Shown here: in pieces, positions 39,597 to 50,714 of the stretch | Layout of the letters: every line of letters begins with the position of its first letter | Position numbering within the stretch: the stretch's first letter is position 1 | Origin: CAVQMC01 sp963713505 | Lineage (GTDB): Bacteria; Bacteroidota; Ignavibacteria; Ignavibacteriales; Ignavibacteriaceae | Length of the DNA: 64,000 nucleotides | Assembly (NCBI GenBank): GCA_963713505.1 | Contig: CAVQMC010000011.1 | Span: forward strand, 124,001 to 188,000 | Direction: 5' to 3' | Program-made: the position numbers and the translations under genes | The notes under the pieces: model-generated | Told to the model about the DNA's origin: nothing | Database searches by the model: none | What the model saw: only the letters and a program-made list of their open reading frames with translations

Positions 39597-41159
39597 ATGA
39601 AAATATTATCCTTTCTTTTTTATTTCGGCTTTTCTACACTATGCACAGCACAAATCACTTGGCATACACAAAACTCCGGAGTCAATAGGGAATTAACAGG
39701 CGTATCTTTTGTCGACCAAAACAACGGCTGGATTTGCGGCTGGACTGAAACCATGCTTCATACAACTAACGGGGGGACCGACTGGATACAACAAACAATC
39801 CCTCCGAATAATGCATATTATAATGTGTTTTTTACTGATCTTCAAAACGGATGGGCTTGTGGATATGCCGGACAAATAATCCATACAACTGATGGAGGAC
39901 AAAATTGGGTAGTGCAAACTTCTCCAACTAATACTGATCTATATAGTATTTTTTTTATAAATCCGGAAGTTGGATGGATTGCAGGAGGTGATGGAGGAAG
40001 TTTTCCGTCTTATATTAATCACAGAGTAATCTTGTCCACTACTAATGGCGGAAATACATGGTCAGTGCAAATAGGTCAAGCTTACCAATCTCAATTAAAA
40101 AGTATAGTTTTTCTTGATGATAATATCGGCTATGCTGCCGGACTTTCGGGAATAATAGAGCATACAACTGACGGAGGTAACAATTGGATAGAACAACAAG
40201 TGATCTCAAGTTATGATTTCAGTGATGTATTTTTTTCTAATGATTCTACCGGATTTGTTGTCGGGGATTATCTTGGTTTGCCTCATTACGGTGTTATTTT
40301 TAAAACCACTAACGGAGGTGTCAATTGGAATGAAATACCCTTGGGTGCAGACGAACTAATACTCGGTATTTATTTCACGGATGAACAAAACGGCTGGGCT
40401 GTTGGCAATGATTACGGAAGCGGTAATATAGGTATTGTATATCGAACTACTGATGGCGGTGATGTCTGGTCAAAACAAACCATTCCGTTAGTTGATGCTT
40501 TGTTTAGCGTATTTTTTATAAATAATACAACAGGTTGGGCTGCCGGTCATATTGGAACTATTATTGCGACTGATAATGTTACACCAGTAGAACTCTCTTC
40601 ATTTACTGCAGAAGTTGAAAATAATGATGTCAATCTAAATTGGCAGACAGCTACCGAAACAAATAACAAAGGTTTTGAAATTAAAAGATCAAACTCGAAA
40701 TCCGAAATCAAAAATCAGGAATGGGAAGCAATTGGTTTTGTAAACGGACATGGTACATCAACTGAAAAAAACAATTATTCTTTTGTTGATAAAAATCTTC
40801 AACCGGGACGTTATTCTTATAAATTAATTCAAGTAGATTACGATGGAACAAGGAATGAATCGAAAATAATAAATATAGATATAAATTCTCAACCTTCTGA
40901 TTTTAGTTTAAAGCAGAATTACCCGAATCCATTTAATCCTTCAACTACAATCGAATATTCTATCCCTAAAAGTTCGGAAGTTAAATTAAAAATATATAAT
41001 ACATTAGGTGAAGAAATAAAAACATTGGTTAATAGCTTTAAACAGGCTGGTAAATATAAAGTCAATTTAGATCTATCAAAATTTTCAAGCGGAGTTTATT
41101 TTTATAGATTGAAAGCAGGCAGTTACAATCAAACCCGAAAAATGATTTTACTGAGGTAG
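39597..41159 (+). CDS. YCF48-like propeller T9SS cargo protein
   Basis: About 520 residues. The internal ATG at 39597 (MKILSF) is preferred over 39585 because GGAG lies eight bases before it and it begins the signal peptide. Residues 20-330 are a propeller of YCF48/BNR-type repeats, each with a F-x-[DN]-x-x-x-G-W-x-x-G strand and a H-T-T-[DN]-G-G-x-x-W turn (FVDQNNGWICGW, HTTDGGQNWVVQ, IYFTDEQNGWAVG). Linker PVELSSFTAEVENNDVNLNW, then a sorting domain (QNYPNPFNPSTTIEY ... YNQTRKMILLR). Probably a surface binding or structural protein; no enzymatic residues seen. Confidence 0.85.
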   Translation: MKILSFLFYFGFSTLCTAQITWHTQNSGVNRELTGVSFVDQNNGWICGWTETMLHTTNGGTDWIQQTIPPNNAYYNVFFTDLQNGWACGYAGQIIHTTDGGQNWVVQTSPTNTDLYSIFFINPEVGWIAGGDGGSFPSYINHRVILSTTNGGNTWSVQIGQAYQSQLKSIVFLDDNIGYAAGLSGIIEHTTDGGNNWIEQQVISSYDFSDVFFSNDSTGFVVGDYLGLPHYGVIFKTTNGGVNWNEIPLGADELILGIYFTDEQNGWAVGNDYGSGNIGIVYRTTDGGDVWSKQTIPLVDALFSVFFINNTTGWAAGHIGTIIATDNVTPVELSSFTAEVENNDVNLNWQTATETNNKGFEIKRSNSKSEIKNQEWEAIGFVNGHGTSTEKNNYSFVDKNLQPGRYSYKLIQVDYDGTRNESKIINIDINSQPSDFSLKQNYPNPFNPSTTIEYSIPKSSEVKLKIYNTLGEEIKTLVNSFKQAGKYKVNLDLSKFSSGVYFYRLKAGSYNQTRKMILLR

Positions 41160-41264
41160 AAAAATTCTTTTATTAGTAATTATAAAATTGATCGTTTAAT
41201 TGGCAATAGAATACAAATGTATTAATTTTAAAATATGATAAATTTATTTTACTGCTAATTAAAA

Positions 41265-42910
41265 ATGAAAACTTTTCGAACTATTCTGCTGATAATTTTA
41301 ATACCTGTTATTTTAAGGGGTCAAGATCATCATACCTGGACATACAATAAAGCTATTTATGAAGTAAATGTAAGACAATACACTGCAGCAGGTACTTTTG
41401 CTGCATTTGAAACTCATTTAAACCGGCTTAAAAATTTAGGAGTTGGAATTCTGTGGTTTATGCCCATTCATCCGATTGGAGTTGTTAACCGACTTGGTTC
41501 TTTGGGAAGTTATTATTCTGTTAAAGATTATTACGGTATTAATCCGGAATTTGGAACTTTGGACGATTTCAAAGCACTTGTTGATTCAATTCATTCAAAA
41601 GGAATGTATGTTATAATGGATTGGGTAGCAAATCATACATCATGGGATAATGACTTAACTGTTTCTCATCCCGAATGGTATGTCCACGATGGTAATGGAA
41701 ACTTTGTACCTCCTCCGGGAACCGGACTGGACTGATGTAATTCAATTAGACTATAGCAAACAAGGTTTAAGAGATTATATGATAAATGCAATGAAGTATT
41801 GGATTAATGAATTTCACGTTGACGGATTTAGATGCGATGCGGTAAGTTTTATGCCTCTTGATTTTTGGACCGAAGCGATTGCTCAACTAAAAGCTTTAAA
41901 GCCGGACCTATTTATGATTGCAGAAGATGACGGTACTCGAATATCAATCAGCGGGTTTTGATATGACATATGCATGGGGATATCATGGATTTGGAGGCGG
42001 TGTTTTAGTTAATATAGCCAACGGAACAAATAATGCTAATAATTTAATGAACTATATAAATCAAGAAAATACTAATTTTGATTCTACACATTATAGAATG
42101 TATTTCACATCTAATCATGATGAAAATTCCTGGTATGGTACCGACTTTGAGGAATTTGGAAATGCAACCGAAGCCTGTATTGCTTTAACAACTTCCTTTA
42201 GAAGTATGCCATTGATATACAGCGGCGAAGAAGCAGGTTTAGATCATAGGCTTTTATTCTTCGATAAAGATCAAATAATATGGAGAACTTATCCATTAGC
42301 CAATGTTTATACAAAAATATTTAATCTAAAAAAAGAAAATAAAGCCCTTTGGAACGGAACTGACGGAGGTAAACTAGAAAGAATTTCATCAACCGATAAT
42401 AACAATATATTTGCTTTTACAAGGTCAAAGGATGACTGTAAAGTATTTGAAATATTTAATTTATCAGATCAAACTCAGACTTTTACATTACAGGGAACAT
42501 CCTATGTCGGAAGTTATCAAAATTTATTTACGGGTGATTCGGTCTCTTTTGCAGAAAATACTAATATGACTTTACCCCCTTGGAATTATAAAATATATGA
42601 ATACGGCGTATTAATATCGGATGTAAAAAATATTCAAGATAAACCAACTGAATTTAATCTTTCACAAAACTATCCAAATCCGTTTAATCCGGATACCAAA
42701 ATTGAATACAGTATTTCTAAAAGAAGCAATGTTTCAATAAAAGTTTATGATATTTTAGGAAATGAAATAACTACACTAATTAACAATGTTGAACCGGCAG
42801 GAAATTATAAAGTGATTTTTAACGGGAATAATTTATCCAGCGGAATATATTTCTATATAATTCACGCAGGAAATTTCATACAAACTAAAAAAATGGTTCT
42901 TTTAAAGTAG
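41265..42910 (+). CDS. GH13 alpha-amylase-family T9SS cargo protein, two frameshifts
   Basis: Secreted alpha-glucan hydrolase. Signal peptide to about residue 18. GH13 regions in order: YEVNVRQYTAAGTFAAF, MDWVANHTSWDN (region I), VDGFRCDAVSF (region II with the nucleophile Asp), FMIAEDDG (region III with the acid Glu) and YFTSNHDENSW (region IV with the third acidic Asp). Breaks: one base too many near 41730 (restoring PPPGTDWTDVIQLD) and near 41939 (restoring DGTEYQSAGFDM). A type IX sorting domain closes the protein (QNYPNPFNPDTKIEY ... IQTKKMVLLK). About 548 residues. Exact specificity within GH13 is not visible. Confidence 0.9.
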
Positions 42911-43233
42911 AATTTATATTACAAAGTATTAATAAAGTTTATTAATTAATATCATATCTTTTATCCCGTATTTAAGGAAAACATTGAAATTTTTAATAAA
43001 AGTGATATTTTTTAATTAAAATAAATAAAAAGCAATTTCTTTTCTTCTTCATTTAATAAAATTAAACGGATTTTCAATCAAAAATAATAATTCTTGTATT
43101 CCTGGTTATTTACTTTAATTTAAAAGAAAGCTAAATTGCACACAGACCTCAGTAATACTTCGTCGGTGCATTCCTATTTAAGTATTCTGAAATCAAAATT
43201 AAAATTATTTAAACCAACATAAGGAAAAGTTAA
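42911..43233. other. Leader region of the second RRM gene
   Basis: No coding frame. The sequence shares with the leader of the first RRM gene the short motifs ACGGATTTTCAA (43068-43079) and TGCATTCCTATTTAA (about 43168), in the same order. A conserved 5' UTR element for RRM genes is known in Chlorobi; whether this is it cannot be decided by eye. Confidence 0.35.
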
Positions 43234-43573
43234 ATGAACATTTACGTGGGAAATCTTTCAAAGGATGTTACCGATAATGATCTCGAAGAGTTGTTTTCAA
43301 CTTTTGGTATTATAAAAAGTGTGAAAGTAATAAAAGATTTATTCAGCGGAGAGTCTAAAGGGTTCGGATTTGTGGAAATGGCTAGTGATAATGATGCACA
43401 AAAAGCAATTACCGATTTGAATACAAAAGAATTAAAAGGTAAAAAAATCGTTGTTAATGAAGCCAGACCAAAAAGAGATAACCGCAGAGGCGGCGGTGGC
43501 GGCGGACGCGGCGGCAATAGAGGCGGCGGTGGTGGAAACCGCGGCGGCGGCGGCGGGAAGACGCGGCTGGTAA
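43234..43573 (+). CDS. RRM-domain RNA-binding protein with Gly/Arg-rich tail
   Basis: One RNA recognition motif (RNP2 IYVGNL, RNP1 SKGFGFVEM) followed by an RGG-type tail of GGGGGRGGNRGG repeats that adds nonspecific RNA affinity. As read, the frame runs on to 43623 with an unlikely hydrophobic end. Removing one G from the GGG at 43556-43558 gives the ending GGRRGW and a stop at 43571, which mirrors the terminal Trp of the paralogue at 10955; that shorter form is taken here. AAGGAAAAG precedes the ATG. Probably cold- or stress-related RNA binding. Confidence 0.88.
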
Positions 43574-43626
43574 AAATATTTTTTAATCTAAAAGTATTCT
43601 ATTGTATTAAATTTTTTGTTTAAACA

Positions 43627-43671
43627 ATAAAGCGGCAAACTATAAGTAAAATATTCTGCCGCTTTATTTTT
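43627..43671. terminator. Bidirectional intrinsic terminator
   Basis: ATAAAGCGGCA pairs with TGCCGCTTTAT around a 19-base loop, with T-rich sequence on the right and A-rich on the left. It lies between the converging RRM and T9SS genes. Confidence 0.85.
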
Positions 43672-43683
43672 ATCACTTCTTTA

Positions 43684-46600
43684 TTACTTAAGCAGGATCA
43701 TCTTTTTTACATTTATATAATTGCCTGCTTTAATCCTATAAAAATAAATCCCGCTTGAAACCGATAAACCAAAATCATTTTTACCGTTCCATGTAACATT
43801 ATGTTGTCCTGCACTCTGAGTTTCATTTACTAATGTACGTATTTTTTGACCAATTTCATTAAATATATCAAGAGTAACCGTTTGATTTTCCGGAAGCTGG
43901 TAACTGATAATTGTAGAAGGGTTAAACGGGTTTGGGTAATTCTGCATTAAATCATAAGTCTTAGGGATATTATTTGATAATTGTTTTATATCATTTACAG
44001 TTGTTGTATCTGCTATATAAGCGGTTATCATTAAATTTCCTGCAGTGAAGTATTGCCATCCATCTGTTCTAGTAAAAAACATACCTCTTCCGGAATTTGG
44101 CGGATCAGTATCAACACCAATTCCAGGAGCCGAAGGGCTTTCGGGCAAATAATTAACAACAACCCAGAAGTCTCCTGATGTTAACCATGGGGGATCATCT
44201 CCCGGCAATGTAAAATTAATAGTACTTACATTACTATTATTAGACATCACGGTATATGGCCCGGCTAAAGTTTTACTTCCGGGCATTCCTGAACTGTCAT
44301 TTATAATGGTAAAATTGAAGGGAGCGCCTGAATTAACTATTGTACTTAATTTAACTACACGTGAAGGATAAAAAGTCGGAGTGAATCTTACAGCAAATTT
44401 ATTATTGTCAAAAGTTGAATTGACGATATAGAATATTTCATAAGTGCTGTCATCATAAACTATGGGAGTAAGTTCGGGATCAAAACATGCAAAATTTCCA
44501 ATAGATGAACTCATTGGGCTTAGCATAGTATCATTATTATGAATTATATAAGCATTCATAGAATATTCATACCATCTTCCGCATAAAACACTGTCATCAA
44601 GAAATGATTCAACACCTTGATTATAACTAGAGAAAAATTCACCGTTTTTATAAACATTCATAGTCGGTGCTGAAGGTAAAGGATAATTATTTAATCCTAA
44701 TGTTGGGTCACTCCAGCTTAACATTAGACTATTTCCTTGTTTATCAACGGAAATATTATTTGGTGTTTGAGGCGGTGAAGGCAGTTCAATATTTATTTTT
44801 ACTCCGCCAAAATATTGCGGGATAAATACACTATGCATATTCTGCGGCCACCAGCCGTCAAAAACTGCATTACCTGCATTTCTTTCTATAAGAAAAGCCC
44901 CTAATCCAACTGTATTATTTGGACCATATACTTGAAGCTGGTAACCATTCATAAATCCCATTGGAATAGCAACTTCACCTTGAAGATGTCCGGAAGCATC
45001 TGAAAAATCAACTTGAGCATTTGAAATAGTAGTTACATTACCAACACCTCCGCCGGTGAAAATTTGACGGAATCTTAAATCCGAACCGCTAGGATGCCAA
45101 TAAGCCCAGAAATTTCCTTCTTGAAAAATTGGTGCTGCATTTTGTGGTTCGAAATTTCCGTTATCATTATCATCAAAATATAATCCTATTCCTTCGTTAT
45201 CATCAAGTGTTGTGTCCAGAAAATCTTCTCCGGCAACATAAAGCATTTGAGTTTGGGTATCATATTTAAAGTACATAAAAACAGAACCACGAGGTTTTGG
45301 TGATCCGCTGCCATAACCTAATACATCAGATATATCTACTTTTACAGCATCGTCCCACTCACCTGGTGATAAAACTCCATCTATTACAGGAACTGAAGCC
45401 ATAGGTGCATTAACATTAAACGTAAGAAGAGAATCATTAATCATTCCCAATACTTGGTTTGAATAGGGACTTTCACCTGTGCCGTTAAATATTGTAATTA
45501 CATAATAATAATTTGTTAACGGATTCGCACTTGCATCTATATAACTTAACTGTGAAGCATCAACACTGGCAATTTTATTATATGGTCCACCGCTGATTGA
45601 ACTTCTATAAATTCCGATACTGTCTGCTAAAAGCTGATTTGAAGATATCCCGTATTGAGGCTGTTCAATTTTACCGGGTTGAGAAACTACCAATTTCTCT
45701 TTTGCTGATTTTGTAATTGTAGTAATACCGTTAAAATATTTGTCTCCGACTGCTTTTAAAATTTCAGTTTTATGATTTTGCAAAAATGTTGTCCAATTAA
45801 GTTCTATATCTCCATTTGAATCATTAGAAGCAATTAAAGAAGGCGCTTGTGTCTCGAAAGCACTTCAGATTAAAGTTTACACCGGAGGTATTATTTCCAT
45901 CAGTGACTACAATATTTGAAACATTTCCAAAATTATATCCTGGCTTTTCTGCAGTTAAATTATAAGTACCTGCCGGAATGTTTTGTATTATATAGTATCC
46001 GGTTGAATCTGTAACTGCTGACCTTATGGTACCCAATGCATTAATTGTAACTCCACTATTATTACTCGTTCCGTTGAGTGTTACAGTTCCGCTAATACTG
46101 CCGCCGCCCAGATCAATATTTGCCAAATATACAAGCCCTCCGCTTCCAAAATCTCGAGCATGCACTGCCTTGCCACCTACAAAAACTCTTTTTCCGTCAG
46201 GACTTAAATCTACAGCAAAAAAGGAGCCCGGAGAATTAATTTGATATGAAACAACACCAGTAGCGACATCAAATACAAAAAGATCCGGCCCTGAATTATC
46301 CAGAGGTCCCCAGGAAACTGCTGCAGCTACTCTTCCGTCATCGGAGATTGATATATCAGCAACAAGATCACCGGCACCATTATATATCCATTTAGGGGTT
46401 CCATCACCGTAGGTATTAAATGCAATAATAGAACCATCATAAGTACTGCCGTTGATGAACAGCAGTGTTCCGGCTAAAATTGTACTGCCGTCTGCAGAAA
46501 TACCTACAGAAGAAGCCCAATTGGTATAAGTTCCGGAAGGAACTCGATAATTCCAAAGAACATCATATCCATTTGTAGAACTGTTAAAAATTCTTGCTTG

Positions 46601-47464
46601 TACAAAACCGTTATTATCTGCAGTTGCAATTATTTTACCATCACCGCTTATTACTGCCGGAGCTTCGGAATTATCTAAAGTATGATCCCAGATGATAGAT
46701 CCATCCGAAGGATTTAAAACATAAATATGGTAACGTCCGTTAACAACTATTTTATTTCCACTGGCAGAAAATTTAGCTCCGGTCCAATTACCTATTACAC
46801 TATAAGATACATTTACCGTCCAATTAACAGATGGTGTAGGATTTGTTAAATCAACTGAATAAATCACACCGGTTGAAGCATTTCCTATTGCTTGAGCAAG
46901 GAAAACTGCTTGTGATGCATCTCTTGAAATAGTTGCATACGTTGCATATAAAGAATCCGGTAAAGTGAATTGAGATAGTAATGTATTTGATGTGTCTAAA
47001 ACGTCAAACTCAGACCCGCGTGATAGTACAATAAAACCTTGAGAAATATCAACACTTGGATCATTAGGCGCAGTTGAATATTCCCAAAGAGGAGTATTAT
47101 TTACATCTGTATATCTCGAAACCCTCATATTATTCAAACCCCAGCCGACTACCGGAATAGAACCGTCGGAATTCATTTTAGTAAAATTAGCAATTGCTAG
47201 GGGATCCTGATAGGACCAAATTACATTACCCCCCATTACATATTTAGGCGAACTGCTTTTTGGTTTTATATTCTCAAGAATATTTGAACTTTGATTCTGT
47301 GACTTATTTTTTTCTGGAATTGTTTGGTATGCAGTCTTATTTCCATCTTTTAGCAACTTTTTTTCCGCAAAACTTCTATTTTGACTATGTATGTTTATCG
47401 AAAAGAAAATGAAGCTAAAAAAAACAAACATTAACACTGAAGAACTTTGTAAAAAAGATTTCAT
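43684..47464 (-). CDS. Large secreted propeller/FN3 protein with T9SS sorting domain, one frameshift
   Basis: Start at ATG 47464, where GAGAGG lies upstream and the signal peptide (VLMFVFFSFIFFSINIHSQ) begins. The first frame (to about 45860) is a PQQ/WD-like propeller (VIWSYQDPLAIANFTKM, GTPKWIYNGAGDLVADISISDDGRVAAAVSW, FFAVDLSPDGKRVFVGG) and a carboxypeptidase-regulatory-like Ig domain (VTLNGTSNNSGVTINALG). One extra base near 45864 separates it from the second frame, which has FN3 repeats, a carbohydrate-binding-like beta domain (GVLSPGEWDDAVKVDISD) and a sorting domain (QNYPNPFNPSTIISY ... INVKKMILLK). Repaired length about 1260 residues. No enzyme domain identified. Confidence 0.8.
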
Positions 47465-47923
47465 ATATACCTCTCTCAATAAAAATCGTTTAGTATATAA
47501 AATTAAATTTAGCCCCTTTGTTTATTATGCAATATGTCTCCTATAATTGTTTGAAAAAATTTGTGAATTTGATTCAGTAAATAAGAAAAATTTATTAATA
47601 AAGGCGGTTAGTTTAAATAATTTATTCTTCGGTTTGAATATCAGATTTTTCTTTAAAGAAATGGAATTAATTTTCGTCATTTTTTCTTCTAGGAGATAAA
47701 TTGGAGAACACTATTCATATTAAAAAAATGTTAGATATTTATCAACAATTAATTCTAAACTATAATTAACATAATATTAATATTTACTTTTAGTTAATTC
47801 AATATCCTATTCTTATTAATCTTTTGAATGTGTTTTGATATACAAGTTTATCTTAATCAAAGTAAGGAAATACAAAAATTTTTACTTTATTCTTAAATAT
47901 TAATAAAATTTTGGAGATTGCAA
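47465..47923. other. Divergent intergenic region
   Basis: About 460 AT-rich bases between the T9SS gene on the minus strand and the aldo/keto reductase gene on the plus strand. Promoters for both must lie here. No gene, repeat or clear operator was found. Confidence 0.4.
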
Positions 47924-48934
47924 ATGAACATGAGATTTTTAGGTAATTCCGGTGTAAAAGTTTCAGAACTTTGCTTTGGCGCAATGACTTTCGGCGGCAA
48001 AGGTTATTGGAAAATCATTGGAGAAGTTGAACAAAAAACAGCTGATCAATTGGTCGGAACGGCTATTGACGGAGGTATAAATTTTTTTGATACAGCCGAT
48101 GTTTATTCCGAAGGTATGTCTGAAAAAATATTAGGAAAAGCTCTTGGTCCAAAACGAAAAGATATTATACTTGCCACAAAAGTTAGAGGAAGAACCGGTC
48201 AAGGTCCTAATGATATTGGTTTATCCAGGAAACATATAATTGATAACTGCAATGCAAGTCTAAAAAGATTGGGAACTGACTATATCGATTTATATCAGGT
48301 TCATAGTTTTGATCCCGTTACTCCGCTGGAAGAAACATTACGCACTTTGACTGATTTAGTAAGAGATGGCAAAGTTCGTTACATCGGTGTTTCTAATTAT
48401 ACCGGCTGGCAGCTGATGAAAGCTCTTGCAATTTCCGAAAAATATAATTTGGAAAAATTTGTTACGCTGCAGGCACTTTATTCTCTTATTGCCAGAGATC
48501 TTGAAAATGAATTAGTTCCTTTAAGTCTTGATCAAAATTTAGGAATACTTCCGTGGAGTCCTCTCGGCGGAGGATTTTTAACCGGAAAATATAGAAGAGG
48601 TAAAAAGCGTCCGGACAATGCAAGAAGATCTGATCCAAACGATCAATTTCTGCAATTTGATGAAGAAAAAGGTTTTGATATTGTTGATGAACTTGAAAAG
48701 ATTGCAAAAAATCATAATGCTACTATAACACAAGCTGCTTTAAATTATCTTTTAAGAAAACCTGGAGTTAGTTCAGTAATTATCGGAGCTAGAAATAAAG
48801 AACAACTTGCTGATAATTTAAAAACTTCAGATTGGGAAATGACTAAAGAGGAAGTAAATTCTCTTGATGAATTGAGCACTCCGGCAAGAGTTTATCCTTA
48901 TTGGATGCTGCAAATGCTAAATCAGGATAGATAA
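47924..48934 (+). CDS. Aldo/keto reductase
   Basis: 336 residues from ATG 47924, preferred over the TTG at 47918 because GGAG lies seven bases before it. NADPH-dependent (beta/alpha)8-barrel enzyme of the YhdN/general-stress type. The tetrad is visible: Asp and Tyr in FDTADVYSEG, Lys in ILATKVRG, His in YQVHSFDP. Later DGKVRYIGVSNYTGW and SVIIGARNKEQLADNL form the cofactor-binding end. It would reduce aldehydes or ketones; the substrate is unknown. An old yellow enzyme gene follows after 24 bases, so the two probably form an operon of detoxifying reductases. Confidence 0.92.
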   Translation: MNMRFLGNSGVKVSELCFGAMTFGGKGYWKIIGEVEQKTADQLVGTAIDGGINFFDTADVYSEGMSEKILGKALGPKRKDIILATKVRGRTGQGPNDIGLSRKHIIDNCNASLKRLGTDYIDLYQVHSFDPVTPLEETLRTLTDLVRDGKVRYIGVSNYTGWQLMKALAISEKYNLEKFVTLQALYSLIARDLENELVPLSLDQNLGILPWSPLGGGFLTGKYRRGKKRPDNARRSDPNDQFLQFDEEKGFDIVDELEKIAKNHNATITQAALNYLLRKPGVSSVIIGARNKEQLADNLKTSDWEMTKEEVNSLDELSTPARVYPYWMLQMLNQDR

Positions 48935-48958
48935 TTTATTAATAAATCAAGAATCAAA

Positions 48959-50022
48959 ATGGAAAATGAATTATTTACTCCTCTTAAGATTAAGGGAATC
49001 GAACTAAAAAATAGAATAGCTGTATCTCCAATGTGTCAATATTCCAGCGTTGACGGTGTTCCAAATGATTGGCATTTAGTTCATTTGGGAAGCCGTGCAG
49101 TAGGTGGAGCAGCATTAATAATTACAGAAGCAACAGCCGTATCCCCTGAAGGAAGAATATCACCAGATGATGCTGGCATTTGGAATGAAAAGCAGGTTGA
49201 AGCAAATAAAAGAATCACAAAATTTATAAAATCACAAAACTCCATTCCAGCTATTCAACTTGCTCATGCTGGTAGAAAAGCTTCTACTTATTCGCCATGG
49301 AAAGGGAAAGGTGAAGTAATTGAAAAAGAGGGCGGCTGGCAGACAATAGCTCCGAGCAATATACCTTTTGCAGAAAATTATCCTAAACCAAATGAAATGA
49401 GTAAAGATGATATATTTAAAGTAATAGAACAGTTTAAATCAGCGGCTATTAATAGTATTGAGGCAGGATTTGAAATAATTGAATTACACATGGCTCATGG
49501 TTATTTGGTTCACGAATTTTTATCTCCATTTTCAAATCATCGTAAAGATGAATACGGAGGATCATTGGAAAACAGATGCCGTTTTGCTTTGCAGCTTGTT
49601 GAGAATGTAAAAAAAATATTCCTAAAAATATGCCATTATTTGTAAGAATATCTTCTACTGATTGGAAAGATGGAGGTTGGGAAATAGAACAATCGGTTCA
49701 ACTTAGCAAATGGTTAAAGGAGTTAGATATTGATCTTATTGATTGTTCGAGCGGAGGAAATATTCCTGACGCCAAAATACCTGTTGAAGCCGGATATCAA
49801 GTCCAATTTGCTGAACGAATAAGAAAAGAAGTAAATATTTATACAGGAGCAGTTGGAATGATAACAGAGGCTAATCAAGCGAATAAAATTATTTACGATG
49901 GGCAAGCTGATATTGTTATACTTGCTAGAGAAATGCTGCGGGATCCTTATTGGCCTTTGCACGCAGCTAAAAAGTTAAATGTTGATGTTGATTGGCCCAT
50001 TCAATATTCGCGGGCAAAATAA
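48959..50022 (+). CDS. Old yellow enzyme family (YqjM-type) flavin oxidoreductase, one frameshift
   Basis: FMN-dependent ene-reductase that reduces activated C=C bonds with NADPH. Motifs: PMCQYSSVDG with the redox-tuning Cys of YqjM-like enzymes, HLVHLGSRAVGGAALIITEATAV, HAGRKA, and ELHMAHGYLVHEFLSP with the substrate-binding His pair. A break in the poly-A run near 49612 (8 A where 9 restore VKKNIPKNMPLFVRIS) splits the gene; the second frame completes the barrel with the FMN phosphate-binding GAVGMI and ADIVILAREMLRDPYWP. Repaired length about 355 residues. Homopolymer location favours a sequence error. Confidence 0.9.
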
Positions 50023-50117
50023 TTTAGTCGCTGATTTAATTTAGTTTGTAACAAAGTAAAATAAATAGAATTGTTGAAAGGCTGGATCTTATTTAATTAA
50101 AAAATTTACAATAATAA

Positions 50118-50384
50118 CTAAATTGAATCTTGATTATTATTGAGTTCTCTGATATTAAATAATTTTGTCTTTAAAGCTTTTTCTGCATGCTGTTCTTCTA
50201 AGTAATTTATTTTAAAATTCAACCTGTCTACTTTGCTGCTTCTGGTTTCCAAAAGTTTTCTCTCAAGGTATTTTTTTGATTCTAAAAGTTTATCAAGTTC
50301 TGAATTTAAATATTGAATTTTAGCATTTACGGATTCAAGTTCATCCATTTTGTTTAAAATTGATTCAATATTAAAAGCATTCAT
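50118..50384 (-). CDS. Small coiled-coil protein
   Basis: 88 residues with heptad-like spacing of Leu/Ile from about residue 7 to 70 (LNKMDELESVNAKIQYLNSELDKLL and onward), so almost the whole protein should form a coiled coil. No family recognised. The start is supported by GAGGG eight bases before the ATG. Cytoplasmic. Confidence 0.6.
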   Translation of the reverse strand: MNAFNIESILNKMDELESVNAKIQYLNSELDKLLESKKYLERKLLETRSSKVDRLNFKINYLEEQHAEKALKTKLFNIRELNNNQDSI

Positions 50385-50714
50385 TGTGACCCTCTAAAAA
50401 TTTTCGAATTAATTTTATAAAAAAATCTCTACTCAGACAAATTAAATTTTCAGCAGCAGCGATTTTATTGTCTCAGCGCAAAACTAATCTGATGAAATCG
50501 CAATAAATCTAAGTAATTAATAAATATTTAATTAAAAGTTAATTTTCAATTTCACATTAATTATAAGATAAAATTAAAATTAAAAGATTGAGTTTGAAAT
50601 ATTGATTTGTTTCAAATGTTGCTAATAGTCTATGAAAACAGTAATTATTGTCACAAAAAACTTGTGTTAAAGTTACTACTTTAATTTTCAAGTTATATCA
50701 ACATATTCAGGGCA
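50385..50714. other. Promoter region of the respiratory operon
   Basis: 330 AT-rich bases between divergent genes, no coding frame supported. It must carry the promoter of the cox/Rieske/cytochrome b operon. No operator or regulator-binding palindrome could be fixed. Confidence 0.4.
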
